Notes: generated by a model not told the origin, from the letters alone. A DNA stretch of 64,000 bases from Aquabacterium sp. OR-4 (GCF_025290835.2 NZ_JAOCQD020000002.1:2108001-2172000); one strand, 5' to 3'. Shown: positions 1-10,651, numbered from the stretch's first letter. Numbers and translations: made by a program.

Positions 1-24
1 AAGCGCTGGCGCGCACCGTGCCGG

Positions 25-48
25 CAGCAGCAGCAGCAGCAGCAGCAG
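25..48. repeat. (CAG)8 trinucleotide repeat
   Basis: Eight perfect CAG units lie near the left edge, before the first confident gene. Read in different frames they would give poly-Gln, poly-Ser or poly-Ala. A protein tail from an upstream gene could cross this repeat: one frame stops near 127-129 and another near 77. The window starts too close to the repeat to choose between them, so only the repeat is reported. Confidence 0.75.
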
Positions 49-217
49 CCAGAGCCGCAGCCGCAGCGACTGACACGCGGCCGCAGTCCGTTCGGACCAC
101 GCGCGGCGGCCCGGCGCCGGTCAGGCTGACAGATCACCCACGCACACTTCTTTGCAGATTCGTGGCCAGCCGGCCACATGCTGCCGCGCGTCGGCGCCGA
201 CCAGGAAGTACCGCACC

Positions 218-1897
218 ATGGGCCGTCCCCACCACGTTCAAGCCGCCGCATCCGGCCCCAGCCGCCGCGAGTTTTTCAAGCGTTCGGGCGCGGCCACCGT
301 GGCCGCGGCGGCCACGCTGCCGCTGTCGCCGCTGGCCGGCGCCGCCACCGCAGCCGTGTTCCAGCATGGCGTGGCCAGTGGCGACCCGCTGGCCGACCGC
401 GTGATCCTGTGGACCCGTGTCACGCCGCCGGTGCTGCGCTCGGCCATCAGCGTGCAATGGCTGGTGGCCACTGATGCCGCCTTCACCCGCGTGGTGCTGC
501 GCGGCCAGGCCAAGACCCACCCGGCGCGCGACTACACGGTGAAGGTCGACGCCATCGGCCTGCAGCCCGGCACCACTTACTACTACCGCTTCACCGCCGA
601 AGGCGCCGACAGCCCGGTGGGCCGCACGCGCACCCTGCCCACGGGCGCGGTCGACCACCTGCGCATCGCGGTGGCCAGCTGCAGCAACCACGCCTACGGC
701 CTGTTCAATGCCTATGCGCGCATCGCCGAGCGGGCCGACCTCGACCTGGTGCTGCACCTGGGCGACTACCTCTACGAATACGGCGCCAACCAGTACGGCA
801 GCCTGCGCACGCCCGAGCCGGCCACCGAGATGGTGAGCCTGTCGGACTACCGCCAGCGCCACGCCCAGTACAAGCGCGATGCCGACCTGCAGGCCGCCCA
901 CCGCCAGCACCCCTTTGTGTGCATCTGGGACGACCACGAGATCACCAACGACACCTGGAAGGACGGTGCCGAGAACCACCAGGCCGCCACCGAGGGCGAC
1001 TATGCGGCGCGCGTGGCCGCGGGCCTGCAGGCCTACTACGAGTGGATGCCGATCCGTGCGGTCGACACCCGGGACCTGCGCAAGAACCACCGGGCCTTCA
1101 AGCTGGGCAACCTGGTCGATCTGCTGATGCTGGAAGAGCGCCTGTCGGGCCGCGCCCAGCCGCTCAGCGCCACCATCGCCACGCCCTTCGGCAACGGCTT
1201 CGTGCAGGCCGGCAGCTTTGCCGACGCCAGCCGCAGCCTGCTGGGCGCCGAGCAGGAAAGCTGGCTGTTCAACAAGCTGCAGACCAGCACCGCGCGCTGG
1301 AAGATGCTGGGCCAGGGCGTGATGTTCGCCCAGCTCAAGCTGCAGGGCGCGCCCAATGCGCAGGGCGGCGGCGTGTTCCTCAACAGCGACCAGTGGGACG
1401 GCTACAACCCGGCGCGCAACCGCGTGTTCGACGTCATCAAGGGCCAAACCGGCGGCCCGCCGGTCGGCAACGTGGTGGTGCTCACCGGCGACATCCACAG
1501 CAGCTGGGCGGCCGACCTGTCGCAAGACCCGCACAACCGCGACCTGGCCAGCGGCGGCTACGACCCGGTGAGCGGCAACGGCTCCAGCGCGGTGGAGTTC
1601 GTGGGCACCTCGATCAGCTCGCCGGGCGTGGACGGCGACACCAGCGGCAACACCGCCAACCTGCTGCGCGGCATCAACCCGCACTTCAAGTTCATCAACC
1701 TGCACAAGCGCGGCTACATGCTGCTGGACGTGACACCCGCGCGCGTGGTGGGCGAGTTCTGGCACGTCGACACGGTGCAGAGCGTCAGCCATGTGCAGAC
1801 CCTGGCCGCCGCCTTCGAGGTGCGCGAGGGCAGCAACCGCCTGCAGCCCGCGGCGCAGACGACGCCCAAGGCCAACCCGCCGGCCCTGGCGCCCTGA
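218..1897 (+). CDS. phoD: PhoD-type alkaline phosphatase/phosphodiesterase, Tat-exported
   Basis: This 559-residue protein matches the PhoD family, metal-dependent secreted enzymes that release phosphate from phosphoesters. The N-terminus carries a twin-arginine signal (SRREFFKRSG at about residues 13-22) followed by an Ala-rich hydrophobic stretch, so export in folded form is expected. A PhoD N-terminal beta domain (FQHGVASGDPLADRVILWTR) precedes the metallophosphatase domain, in which LGDYLYEYG and the IWDDHEITND metal-binding motifs are visible. The ATG at 218 is chosen because AGGAAG lies nine bases upstream and the Tat motif then sits close to the N-terminus; an in-frame start at 152 lacks these supports. 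Function follows from the family; the physiological substrate is not known. Confidence 0.9.
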   Translation: MGRPHHVQAAASGPSRREFFKRSGAATVAAAATLPLSPLAGAATAAVFQHGVASGDPLADRVILWTRVTPPVLRSAISVQWLVATDAAFTRVVLRGQAKTHPARDYTVKVDAIGLQPGTTYYYRFTAEGADSPVGRTRTLPTGAVDHLRIAVASCSNHAYGLFNAYARIAERADLDLVLHLGDYLYEYGANQYGSLRTPEPATEMVSLSDYRQRHAQYKRDADLQAAHRQHPFVCIWDDHEITNDTWKDGAENHQAATEGDYAARVAAGLQAYYEWMPIRAVDTRDLRKNHRAFKLGNLVDLLMLEERLSGRAQPLSATIATPFGNGFVQAGSFADASRSLLGAEQESWLFNKLQTSTARWKMLGQGVMFAQLKLQGAPNAQGGGVFLNSDQWDGYNPARNRVFDVIKGQTGGPPVGNVVVLTGDIHSSWAADLSQDPHNRDLASGGYDPVSGNGSSAVEFVGTSISSPGVDGDTSGNTANLLRGINPHFKFINLHKRGYMLLDVTPARVVGEFWHVDTVQSVSHVQTLAAAFEVREGSNRLQPAAQTTPKANPPALAP

Positions 1898-1980
1898 GCG
1901 CGGCCCACCCCGCCCCTGCCGCCCGCGCCACCGCCCTGATTCACCGCACCCGCTGCGCCCACCTCTAACGAGCCGACCCC

Positions 1981-2598
1981 ATGACCCCCTCCCTGCTCCA
2001 TCGCCCGCTGTCCCTGGCCGGCGCGGCCCTCGTGGCCGCCTCGCTGTGGCTGGCCCCTGCCGCCCAGGCGGCCGTCGTCAGCCTCTCGGGCCAGCTGGCC
2101 GCGCACAACTCGCAGGTGCGCGTGGCCTTCAGCACCTCGGGGGCGGGCACCGTGTCGCTGATCACCAGCGGCTGGGACCACGGCGTCAACTTCGACCCCA
2201 TGCTCACACTGTTTAACGCCAGCGGCCGGCGGGTGGACAGCAACGACGACGACGCGCTGTCGCCCTTCGACCCGCTGGGCAACTACGACGCCCGCATCGA
2301 CGCCACGCTGGGCACCGGCAACTGGCTGCTGGTATTGACCGCGGCCCCCAACGCCGCCAACGGCAGCCAGCTGGGCGACGGCTTCGCCTACGACGCCGAG
2401 ACACCGATCGACATCGCGGCCTGGGATCAGCCCAGCTACGACCCCAACACGCCCGACAGCCACAAGGGTGCCCAGTGGGCGCTGAGCCTGTCGGGCGTGG
2501 ACAGCGCCCACACCGTGCCCGAGCCCACCACACTGGCCCTGGTGGTGGCCGGCCTGCTGGCCGCGCTGCGCCTGGCGCGGCGCAACCGCAACTTCTGA
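1981..2598 (+). CDS. PEP-CTERM sorting-domain protein (DVUA0089-like)
   Basis: This 205-residue secreted protein has an N-terminal signal peptide (hydrophobic core LAGAALVAASLWLAPAAQA) and a C-terminal PEP-CTERM tripartite tail: VPEPTTLALV, a transmembrane stretch, then a basic end ARRNRNF. PEP-CTERM tails are recognised by an exosortase and are linked to exopolysaccharide or biofilm export, so an exosortase gene is expected elsewhere in the genome. The body, with FDPMLTLFNASG and an acidic DSNDDD segment, resembles DVUA0089-type beta-rich domains of unknown function. It lies 83 bp after the phosphatase gene on the same strand and may be cotranscribed, although nothing links the two functionally. 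Confidence 0.85.
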   Translation: MTPSLLHRPLSLAGAALVAASLWLAPAAQAAVVSLSGQLAAHNSQVRVAFSTSGAGTVSLITSGWDHGVNFDPMLTLFNASGRRVDSNDDDALSPFDPLGNYDARIDATLGTGNWLLVLTAAPNAANGSQLGDGFAYDAETPIDIAAWDQPSYDPNTPDSHKGAQWALSLSGVDSAHTVPEPTTLALVVAGLLAALRLARRNRNF

Positions 2599-2673
2599 GC
2601 GAGGGCACCCGGCGCCGCCGGCACGCGCCGCCACCCGCCGGGCAGGTTGGCCGGCCGGCTGCGGGACGGTCTC

Positions 2674-2796
2674 ACAAGGTGTGAATGAACCGTCGCGAGC
2701 CGGCTCAGGGTGCTTCGAGCAACGCAGCCGTACACCCATACGGCGAGTCGCGCAGGGCCGCCATGGGCCCGCGCAGCAGGTTCATTCACAGCTTGT
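2674..2796. repeat. 123-bp inverted-repeat element with palindromic core
   Basis: The element is bounded by 18-bp inverted repeats with one mismatch (2674-2691 and 2779-2796; shared part TGTGAATGAACC). At its centre is a smaller palindrome, GCCGTA-CACCCA-TACGGC (2727-2744). The 23-bp core at 2725-2747 recurs with a single difference at 12097-12119 between atpD and atpC. The right arm reaches the first base of the lysE stop codon. It lies between convergent genes and could act as a two-way terminator, a REP-like element or a small non-autonomous mobile element; the sequence alone does not decide. Confidence 0.7.
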
Positions 2797-3482
2797 CAGC
2801 CCTGGCTGCGCCAGGCCATCAGGGGCGCGGCCGCCGCGCCCAGCAGCAGGATCAGGCCCACGCCGCGGGTGGCCCACAGCCGGGCCCGCCGGCCTGCCGT
2901 GCCGGCGCCGGCACCCCAGTGGCCGGCACTGGCGGCGGCCACGGCCACAGCGCCGTACACGGCGATCTGCGTGCAGGCGATCACCGCCGACAGGCTGGCC
3001 GATTGCGCCAGCATCGAGCGCCCCGGCGCGGCCATGAAGGCCGGAAACACCGCCAGCATGAACGCATAGGCCTTGGGGTTGAGCAGGCAGGTCAGCGCAC
3101 CGCGGCGAAAGATCGCCCAGCCGCGCCGCGGCGCATCGGCCGCCACGCCCAGGCTGCCGGCATCGTGCACCCGCAGCAGGCTCCAGCCGATCCAGGCCAT
3201 GTAGGCCGCGCCGGCCAGCAGCAGCGCATTGAAGCCCGCCGGCCAGGCCAGCCACAGCGCGGCCACACCGCTGGCCGCCACCGCCACGTGCACCAGGCCG
3301 CCGGCCACGATGCCGGCCACCGCGGCCAGGCCGCCACGCAGCCCGGCGGCCAGTGCGCTGCCGGCCACGAAGGCCATGTCCATGCCCGGCAGCGCAATGA
3401 TGCCGGCCACCATCAGGAAAAACAGCCACAGGTCGGGCGCGGCAGCGGCGTGCAGGGCTTGGGCGGCGGCAAGTTCGGGCAT
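2796..3482 (-). CDS. LysE/RhtB-family amino acid exporter
   Basis: This 228-residue integral membrane protein has the features of the LysE/RhtB translocator family, which exports amino acids or related metabolites by proton exchange. After a short N-terminus it has FFLMVAGIIALPGMDMAFVAG, the typical first helix and Pro-Gly motif. Several more hydrophobic segments follow, with CLLNPKAYAFMLAVFPAF, the conserved Asn-Pro-Lys region, in the middle. The ATG at 3482 gives the usual family length; the open frame continues upstream without a start of similar quality. It is transcribed away from the WYL regulator at 3603, which is therefore a candidate regulator. The substrate cannot be inferred. Confidence 0.88.
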   Translation of the reverse strand: MPELAAAQALHAAAAPDLWLFFLMVAGIIALPGMDMAFVAGSALAAGLRGGLAAVAGIVAGGLVHVAVAASGVAALWLAWPAGFNALLLAGAAYMAWIGWSLLRVHDAGSLGVAADAPRRGWAIFRRGALTCLLNPKAYAFMLAVFPAFMAAPGRSMLAQSASLSAVIACTQIAVYGAVAVAAASAGHWGAGAGTAGRRARLWATRGVGLILLLGAAAAPLMAWRSQG

Positions 3483-3602
3483 CACGGGTTCCGGCAGCGG
3501 TGGGCAAGGCCGGCAGTCTAGAAAGCAAAGCGGACAGATTCGGCCCTGTATCGCGCAGCGCGCGCCCGGCCCGGCGCGCGCTGCGCTGGCATCATGCGGC
3601 GC

Positions 3603-4571
3603 ATGAGCAGCCCCACCAGCCGCGTCCTGGCCCTGCTGGAACTGCTGCAGGCCGACGCCGGTGCGCAGGGCCTGGGCGGCGCCGAGCTGGCACGCCGGCT
3701 CGAGGTTGACCGGCGCACCGTGCGCCGCTACGTGAACCACCTGCTGGCGCTGGGTGTGCCGGTGGAGGCCCGCCGCGGCCGCGATGGCGGCTATGTGCTG
3801 CGCCCGGGCTACCGCCTGCCGCCGATGATGTTCAGCGACGACGAGGCGCTGGCGCTCGGCGTGGGCCTGCACGTGGCCGGCGCGCTGGGCCTGGGCGGCA
3901 TCACACCGGCCATCGCCAGCACCCAGGCCAAGCTGGCGCGGGTGCTGCCGGCGCCGCTGCGCCAGCGCCTGGCCGACATCGACGCCACCGTGGCCCTCGA
4001 CCTGGCCCGCCCCTACGCCCATGGCGCGCCGGCCACGCTGCGCGCCTTGAGCGCCGCGGCGCGCGCCCGGCAACGGGTGCAGCTGAGCTACCGGGCGGTG
4101 CCCGCCACGCCGGACAGCCCCAGCGACACCGAACGCGCGGTCGATGTGTATGGCCTGGCCTGGCGCGGTGGGGCCTGGTATGCGGTGGGCCACTGCCACC
4201 TGCGCGGCGCGCTGCGCTGCTTTCGGCTTGACCGGGTGCAGCACGTGCAGGCGCTGCCGGCCAGCTTTGGCCGGCCCGAGGGCTTTGACGTGCTGGCACA
4301 CCTGCGCCACGCCATCGCCACGCTGCCACGCGCCCACACGGTGCGCGTGCTGCTGCACTGCGACCCGGCCACCGCCCGGCGTGCGGTGTTTGCCGAGCTG
4401 GGCACGCTGACGCCGCACGGCCGCGGCGTGCAGCTCGACACCCAGGCCGACAACCTGGACTGGGTGGCCCGCGAGCTGGCGCGCCTGCCTTTCGCGTTCA
4501 GCGTGCAGCGCCCGGTGGCGCTGCGCCGGGCCATCGCCGCGCTGGCCGCCCGCCTGCTGGCCCGGGCATGA
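3603..4571 (+). CDS. YafY-like HTH/WYL-domain transcriptional regulator
   Basis: This protein of about 322 residues has an N-terminal winged helix-turn-helix of the HTH_11 type (SRVLALLELLQ, GAELARRLEVDRRTVRRYVNHL) and a C-terminal WYL-type ligand-sensing domain (VDVYGLAWRGGAWYAVGHCHLRGALRCFRLDRV). WYL regulators sense small molecules or nucleic acids and often control adjacent genes. The gene diverges from the lysE-like exporter with a 120-bp gap that could hold a shared operator. The ATG at 3603 is preferred over 3594 because MSSPTSRVLALLELLQ matches the usual N-terminus; neither has a clear ribosome-binding site. Its stop overlaps the next reading frame by ATGA. Confidence 0.85.
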   Translation: MSSPTSRVLALLELLQADAGAQGLGGAELARRLEVDRRTVRRYVNHLLALGVPVEARRGRDGGYVLRPGYRLPPMMFSDDEALALGVGLHVAGALGLGGITPAIASTQAKLARVLPAPLRQRLADIDATVALDLARPYAHGAPATLRALSAAARARQRVQLSYRAVPATPDSPSDTERAVDVYGLAWRGGAWYAVGHCHLRGALRCFRLDRVQHVQALPASFGRPEGFDVLAHLRHAIATLPRAHTVRVLLHCDPATARRAVFAELGTLTPHGRGVQLDTQADNLDWVARELARLPFAFSVQRPVALRRAIAALAARLLARA

Positions 4572-4807
4572 CGGCGCGCGCCACACCACGCCGCACCACG
4601 CCACACCACGCCATGCCCGGCATCACCAGACACAAGGCCCGCATGCTGGCCGGCCAGCCCTGCCTCGCCAGCGACCCCGCGCTGCGCCAGGCCCATCACC
4701 GCGCGCTGGCGCTGCTGGCCCGCTTCGGCGGGCCTTCGCGGCCCTTCCCGTCGTGTGAGCAGGCCCTGGCGGCGGGCCATGCGTGCCGGGTGCTGCAGCC
4801 GCGCTGA
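4568..4807 (+). pseudogene. Truncated maltose O-acetyltransferase N-terminus (lone Mac domain)
   Basis: The frame encodes at most 79 residues. The segment ARMLAGQPCLASDPALRQAH followed by HRALALLARF resembles the Mac domain found at the N-terminus of Maa/NodL-type sugar O-acetyltransferases. The catalytic left-handed beta-helix that should follow is missing: the frame stops at 4807, just before the end of the convergent priA gene. The likely start is ATG 4613 (64 residues) or 4568, which overlaps the WYL regulator stop. Between these two starts lie three 10-bp repeats (CCRCACCACG, 4581-4610) that would shift frame if their number changed. It is probably a degraded remnant; a stand-alone small protein cannot be excluded. 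Confidence 0.45.
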
Positions 4808-4813
4808 GCGCGC

Positions 4814-6979
<2,166 letters not shown>

Positions 6980-7291
6980 ATCAACACCTGGGGATAAGTT
7001 GATGATTGGGAACGACTTTTTGCACTGTCCCCGGTTTCTGTGGATAACTTTGTGGGAAAGCTGCTCACGGCCGCGCTAAGTGCTTGATCCATCGGGCTTC
7101 GGCTTGGATTGCCCAATTCCTGAGCAGCTAAAATTTTTCTATATGAATCAATGACTTGGCACGCATTCGCTGCATATTCCATGCTGCGGCGCACCGTGTA
7201 TGACGCTTGTGTGTCGCAGATCGCGATTTGGGGATAAGTCAAGCCCTGAGCGCTCACTCACCGACTTTTTTCGTTCTGTCGTGTGACCGCA
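6980..7291 (-). promoter_or_regulatory. hemE-priA intergenic region with three DnaA-box-like sites
   Basis: This is the only gene-free stretch longer than 300 bp, and it is visibly richer in A and T than its surroundings. Reading the minus strand, TTATCCACA (7039-7047) matches the DnaA-box consensus exactly, and TTATCCCCA occurs twice (7229-7237 and 6989-6997), all in one orientation. The last copy lies just upstream of the priA start codon. A 93-codon minus-strand frame crosses most of the region (7257 to 6976) but has no recognisable domain and is not called. The region may carry a priA promoter responsive to DnaA; origin function is not shown. Confidence 0.55.
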
Positions 7292-8422
7292 TCAAGCCTG
7301 CTGGCGCAGGCTTCGCGAATGCGTGTGAACCGTCTCAACCAGGGCTTGCACATGCTCTGGCGGCGTGTGCTGGTTGATGCCATGGCCGAGGTTGAACACA
7401 TGCCCGCCAAAGCGTCCGTCGGCCCGCGCCGGGTTGCCGAAGGCGTCCAGCACGGCGCGCGCCTCGGCGGCCACGGCCTCGGGTGGCGCAAACAGCACCA
7501 TCGGGTCGATGTTGCCCTGCAGGGCCACGCGGTCGTCGATGCGGCGGCGCGCGGTGGCGAGGTCGCAGGTCCAGTCCAGGCCCACCACGTCGGCGCCGCA
7601 GGCGGCGATCTGCTCCAGCCACAGGCCGCCGCCCTTGGTGAACACGATCACCGGCACCTGGCGGCCCTCGGCCTGGCGCTTGAGCTGGCTGACCACGCGG
7701 CGCGTGTAGGCCAGGCTGAAGGTCTCGAAGGCGCGGTGCTCGAGCACGCCGCCCCAGCTGTCGAACACCATCACCGCCTGCGCACCGGCGTCGATCTGGG
7801 CGTTCAGGTAGGCGGCCACGGCATCGGCGGTGACCGACAGGATGCGGTGCATCAGGTCGGGCCGCGCATAGGCCATGCTCTTGACCAGGCGGTAGTCGTC
7901 GGAGCCACTGCCTTCGACCATGTAGCAGGCCAGGGTCCAGGGGCTGCCCGAGAAGCCGATCAACGGCACGCGGCCCACGCGCCGGCCGTCGGCGTCGGTG
8001 CTCTCCAGCGCCTTGCGGATGGTGCGCACCGCATCGAACACGTAGCGCAGCTTGTCGAGATCGGGCACCTCGAGGCGCGCCACGTCGGCCTCGGTGCGCA
8101 CCGGGTGGGCAAAGCGCGGGCCCTCGCCAGCCGCGAAGCTCAGGCCCAGGCCCATGGCATCGGGCACGGTGAGGATGTCGGAGAACAGGATGGCGGCGTC
8201 CAGCGCATAGCGCTGCAACGGCTGCAGCGTGACCTCGCAGGCGTAGTCGGGGTTGGTGGCCAGGCCCATGAAGCTGCCGGCGCGGGCCCGCGTGGCGTTG
8301 TATTCGGGCAGGTAACGGCCGGCCTGGCGCATCAGCCACAGCGGCGTGTACTCGGTGGGCTGGCGCAGGCAGGCGCGCAGAAAGCAGTCGTTGGCCAGGT
8401 GCGGGGTGGGCGGCAGAGTCAT
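7292..8422 (-). CDS. hemE: Uroporphyrinogen decarboxylase
   Basis: This 376-residue cytoplasmic enzyme removes four carboxyl groups from uroporphyrinogen III to give coproporphyrinogen III in haem synthesis. The signature near the N-terminus, [15 protein letters not shown], is intact, as is [17 protein letters not shown] with the conserved catalytic Asp. The second signature, [16 protein letters not shown], is clear, as is VFDSWGGVL. Length matches the family. The start [19 protein letters not shown] is typical of proteobacterial HemE. The gene lies upstream of priA and divergent from lemA, with about 100 bp between the two starts that should carry both promoters. Confidence 0.97.
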   Translation of the reverse strand: MTLPPTPHLANDCFLRACLRQPTEYTPLWLMRQAGRYLPEYNATRARAGSFMGLATNPDYACEVTLQPLQRYALDAAILFSDILTVPDAMGLGLSFAAGEGPRFAHPVRTEADVARLEVPDLDKLRYVFDAVRTIRKALESTDADGRRVGRVPLIGFSGSPWTLACYMVEGSGSDDYRLVKSMAYARPDLMHRILSVTADAVAAYLNAQIDAGAQAVMVFDSWGGVLEHRAFETFSLAYTRRVVSQLKRQAEGRQVPVIVFTKGGGLWLEQIAACGADVVGLDWTCDLATARRRIDDRVALQGNIDPMVLFAPPEAVAAEARAVLDAFGNPARADGRFGGHVFNLGHGINQHTPPEHVQALVETVHTHSRSLRQQA

Positions 8423-8524
8423 CCGCGGATTATCGCGGCTGGGCCTGTGGCGGCGCGGGCTTGAAGTTCCGCCGCAGCGCCTCAGCTATGCTGCCGCACC
8501 ACACCGGTGTTGAGGAGGTTGCGC

Positions 8525-9142
8525 ATGGTCCGTCGTGTTTCGCGTTCGCTGCTGGCTGCGGCCCTGGTGCTGGGCTCGCTGTCCTTGTCGGGCTGCGGCT
8601 ACAACGAGTTTCAGAAGCTCGACGAGCAGGTCAATGCCGGCTGGGCCGAGGTGCTCAACCAGTACCAGCGCCGCGCCGACCTGATTCCCAACATCGTGGC
8701 CACGGTCAAGGGCGAGGCCGGCTTCGAGCAGGACACGCTCACCAAGGTGATCGAGGCGCGTTCGCGCGCCACCAGCATCCAGGCCACACCCGAGCTGGTG
8801 AACAACCCCGAGGCCTTCCAGAAGTTCCAGGCCGCGCAGGGCGAGCTCACCGGCGCGCTGAGCCGGCTGATGGTGGTCAGCGAGCAGTACCCCAACCTGA
8901 AGGCCAATGCCGCCTTCCAGGACCTGCGTGTGCAGCTCGAGGGCACCGAGAACCGCATCACCGTGGCCCGCAACCGCTACATCAAGGACGTGCAGGCCTA
9001 CAACGTGCTGGCACGCAGCTTTCCCAGCAACCTGACGGCCATGGTCTTCAGCTACAAGACCAAGCCCGGCTTCACGGTGAGCAACGAGGCGGCCATCAGC
9101 GCCCCGCCGGCCGTGAGCTTCGACAAGCCCGCCAGCAAGTGA
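8525..9142 (+). CDS. lemA: LemA family lipoprotein
   Basis: This 205-residue protein belongs to the LemA family: helical-bundle proteins of unclear function, usually anchored at the membrane. The N-terminus is a lipoprotein signal with lipobox LSLSGC, so lipidation of that Cys is expected. The conserved block YNEFQKLDEQVNAGWAEVLN, with QYQRRADLIPNIV after it, is present, and the C-terminal part contains RNRYIKDVQAYN. The ATG at 8525 is chosen because GAGGAGG lies seven bases upstream; an alternative GTG at 8507 overlaps that site. It is followed closely by two TPM-domain genes, a common arrangement. Confidence 0.93.
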   Translation: MVRRVSRSLLAAALVLGSLSLSGCGYNEFQKLDEQVNAGWAEVLNQYQRRADLIPNIVATVKGEAGFEQDTLTKVIEARSRATSIQATPELVNNPEAFQKFQAAQGELTGALSRLMVVSEQYPNLKANAAFQDLRVQLEGTENRITVARNRYIKDVQAYNVLARSFPSNLTAMVFSYKTKPGFTVSNEAAISAPPAVSFDKPASK

Positions 9143-9176
9143 GCACGCCCTGCCGGGCCCGGTGCGCGCGGATCGG

Positions 9177-10118
9177 ATGCCGGCCCGCCTGATGCACGCC
9201 GGCCCTTGGCGCCTGCCCGCCTGGCTGCTGCAGCTGGCCCTGCTGCTGGGCTGCCTGGCCCTGCCCAGGGCGCTGCTGGCGCAAGACCTGCAGCCGGTGC
9301 CGGCGCTGAGCAGCCGCGTGGTCGACACCATCGGCCTGCTGCCGGCCACCGAGCGCAGCGCGCTGGACGCCAGGCTGGCCGAGTTCGAGTCGCGCTCGGG
9401 GCCGCAGATCGTGCTGCTGCTGGTGGCCACCAGCGCGCCTGAGGACATTGCCGCCTTCGCCCAGCGGGTGGCCGACACCTGGAAGATCGGCCGCCGCAAC
9501 GTGGGCGATGGCGTGCTGGTGGTGGTGGCGCGCGACGACCGCCGCGTGCGCATCGAGGTGGCCAAGGCCCTGGAGGGCGCGGTGCCTGATCTGGCGGCGC
9601 GGCAGATCATCGACCGCCAGATCGCCCCGGCCTTCAAGCGCAGCGACTACGCGGCCGGCCTGTCGGCCGGTGTGGACGCGCTGATCGCCCGCATCCAGGG
9701 CGAGAACCTGCCCGCCCCCGCGCCGGCTGCGCAGCGCCAGGGCAGTGGCGGCGGCTTCGACCTCGAGCAGCTGGGCCTGTTCTTCTTTGTCGCGGTGCCG
9801 CTGGCGGGCAGCGTGCTGTGCGCCATGCTGGGCCGCAAGCTGGGCACGGTGGCCACGGCCGGTGGCGCCGGCACGCTGGCCTGGTGGCTCAGCACCAGCG
9901 TGCTGCTGGGCCTGGGTGCCGGTGTGGCGGCCCTGGTGCTGGTGGGCGTGATCGGTCTGGGCGGCGGCCGGCGCGGCCGCGGTGGCTCGGGCGGCGTGCC
10001 CATCATCTGGGGCGGCGGTGGCGGCGGTGGTTGGGGCGGTGGCGGCGGCGGCGGTGGCGGCTTCAGTTCGGGCGGTGGCGGCGACTTTGGCGGCGGCGGC
10101 GCCTCGGGCGACTGGTGA
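9177..10118 (+). CDS. YgcG-like TPM-domain membrane protein with Gly-rich C-terminus
   Basis: This protein of about 313 residues starts with a signal peptide (LLLGCLALPRALLAQ). A TPM domain follows (VVDTIGLLPATERSALDARL, then GPQIVLLLVATSAPEDIAAFAQ and DGVLVVVARDDRRVRIEV), a fold studied in photosystem II repair factors and bacterial YgcG. Two hydrophobic segments at roughly residues 200-265 suggest membrane anchoring. The tail is extremely Gly-rich with interspersed Trp, Ser and Phe, ending in SGDW. ATG 9177 is preferred; GTG 9162 and ATG 9192 are possible. It lies 34 bp after lemA and 19 bp before a second TPM gene, so the three are likely one operon. Confidence 0.88.
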   Translation: MPARLMHAGPWRLPAWLLQLALLLGCLALPRALLAQDLQPVPALSSRVVDTIGLLPATERSALDARLAEFESRSGPQIVLLLVATSAPEDIAAFAQRVADTWKIGRRNVGDGVLVVVARDDRRVRIEVAKALEGAVPDLAARQIIDRQIAPAFKRSDYAAGLSAGVDALIARIQGENLPAPAPAAQRQGSGGGFDLEQLGLFFFVAVPLAGSVLCAMLGRKLGTVATAGGAGTLAWWLSTSVLLGLGAGVAALVLVGVIGLGGGRRGRGGSGGVPIIWGGGGGGGWGGGGGGGGGFSSGGGGDFGGGGASGDW

Positions 10119-10137
10119 ACGCGATGGAGCCTGACGC

Positions 10138-10644
10138 ATGAACCGCATCCTGCGCCTGCTGCGCCACCGCTGGTGGGACGAGGCCGACGTGGGCCGCGCC
10201 GTACCGGCCGCCGCGCTGTCGCGCATCGAGGCCCGCGTGGCCGAGAGCGAACGCGGCCACAGCGGCGAGATCCGCGTGGTGGTCGAGGCCGGGCTGCCGT
10301 TGTCGTACCTGTGGAAGCGGCTGTCGCCGCGCCAGCGCGCGGTGATGCTGTTCGGCAAGCTGCGGGTGTGGGACACCGAGCACAACAACGGCGTGCTGGT
10401 CTACCTGCTGCTGGCCGAGCATGCGATCGAGATCGTGGCCGACCGCGGCCTGGCCCGCGCGGTCTCGCCGGCCGAGTTCGAGGCCCTGCTGGGCCCGATG
10501 CGCGAGGCCTTCCGGGCCGGCCGCTTCGAGCAGGGCCTGCTGCTCACCATCGACCGGCTCGACGCCCTGCTGCGCCAGCACTTCGCGCTGGCCGAGGGCC
10601 AGCGCAACCCCAACGAACTGCCAGACCGTCCGCTGGTGCAGTAA
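10138..10644 (+). CDS. TPM-domain protein (second copy)
   Basis: This 168-residue protein carries a second TPM-type domain without a signal peptide or Gly-rich tail. Visible features are VAESERGHSGEIRVVVEAGLP, the block VWDTEHNNGVLVYLLLAEHA and IEIVADRGLARAV, which match the middle and end of the TPM fold. A short hydrophobic stretch (LSYLWKRLSPRQRAVMLFG) replaces the helix inserted in related proteins. Together with lemA and the upstream TPM gene it forms the recurrent lemA-TPM-TPM set. The biochemical role is unknown; phosphatase activity has been reported for some plant relatives but should not be assumed here. Confidence 0.85.
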   Translation: MNRILRLLRHRWWDEADVGRAVPAAALSRIEARVAESERGHSGEIRVVVEAGLPLSYLWKRLSPRQRAVMLFGKLRVWDTEHNNGVLVYLLLAEHAIEIVADRGLARAVSPAEFEALLGPMREAFRAGRFEQGLLLTIDRLDALLRQHFALAEGQRNPNELPDRPLVQ

Positions 10645-10651
10645 CGGGCCG

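Noticed and set aside
18..404. A plus-strand frame starting with poly-Ala
   Set aside because: It comes from the (CAG)8 repeat and then overlaps the phoD start in another frame; no support for coding.
134..1792. A 552-codon minus-strand open frame opposite phoD
   Set aside because: Its translation is compositionally biased and has no recognisable motif, while the plus strand encodes a complete PhoD protein.
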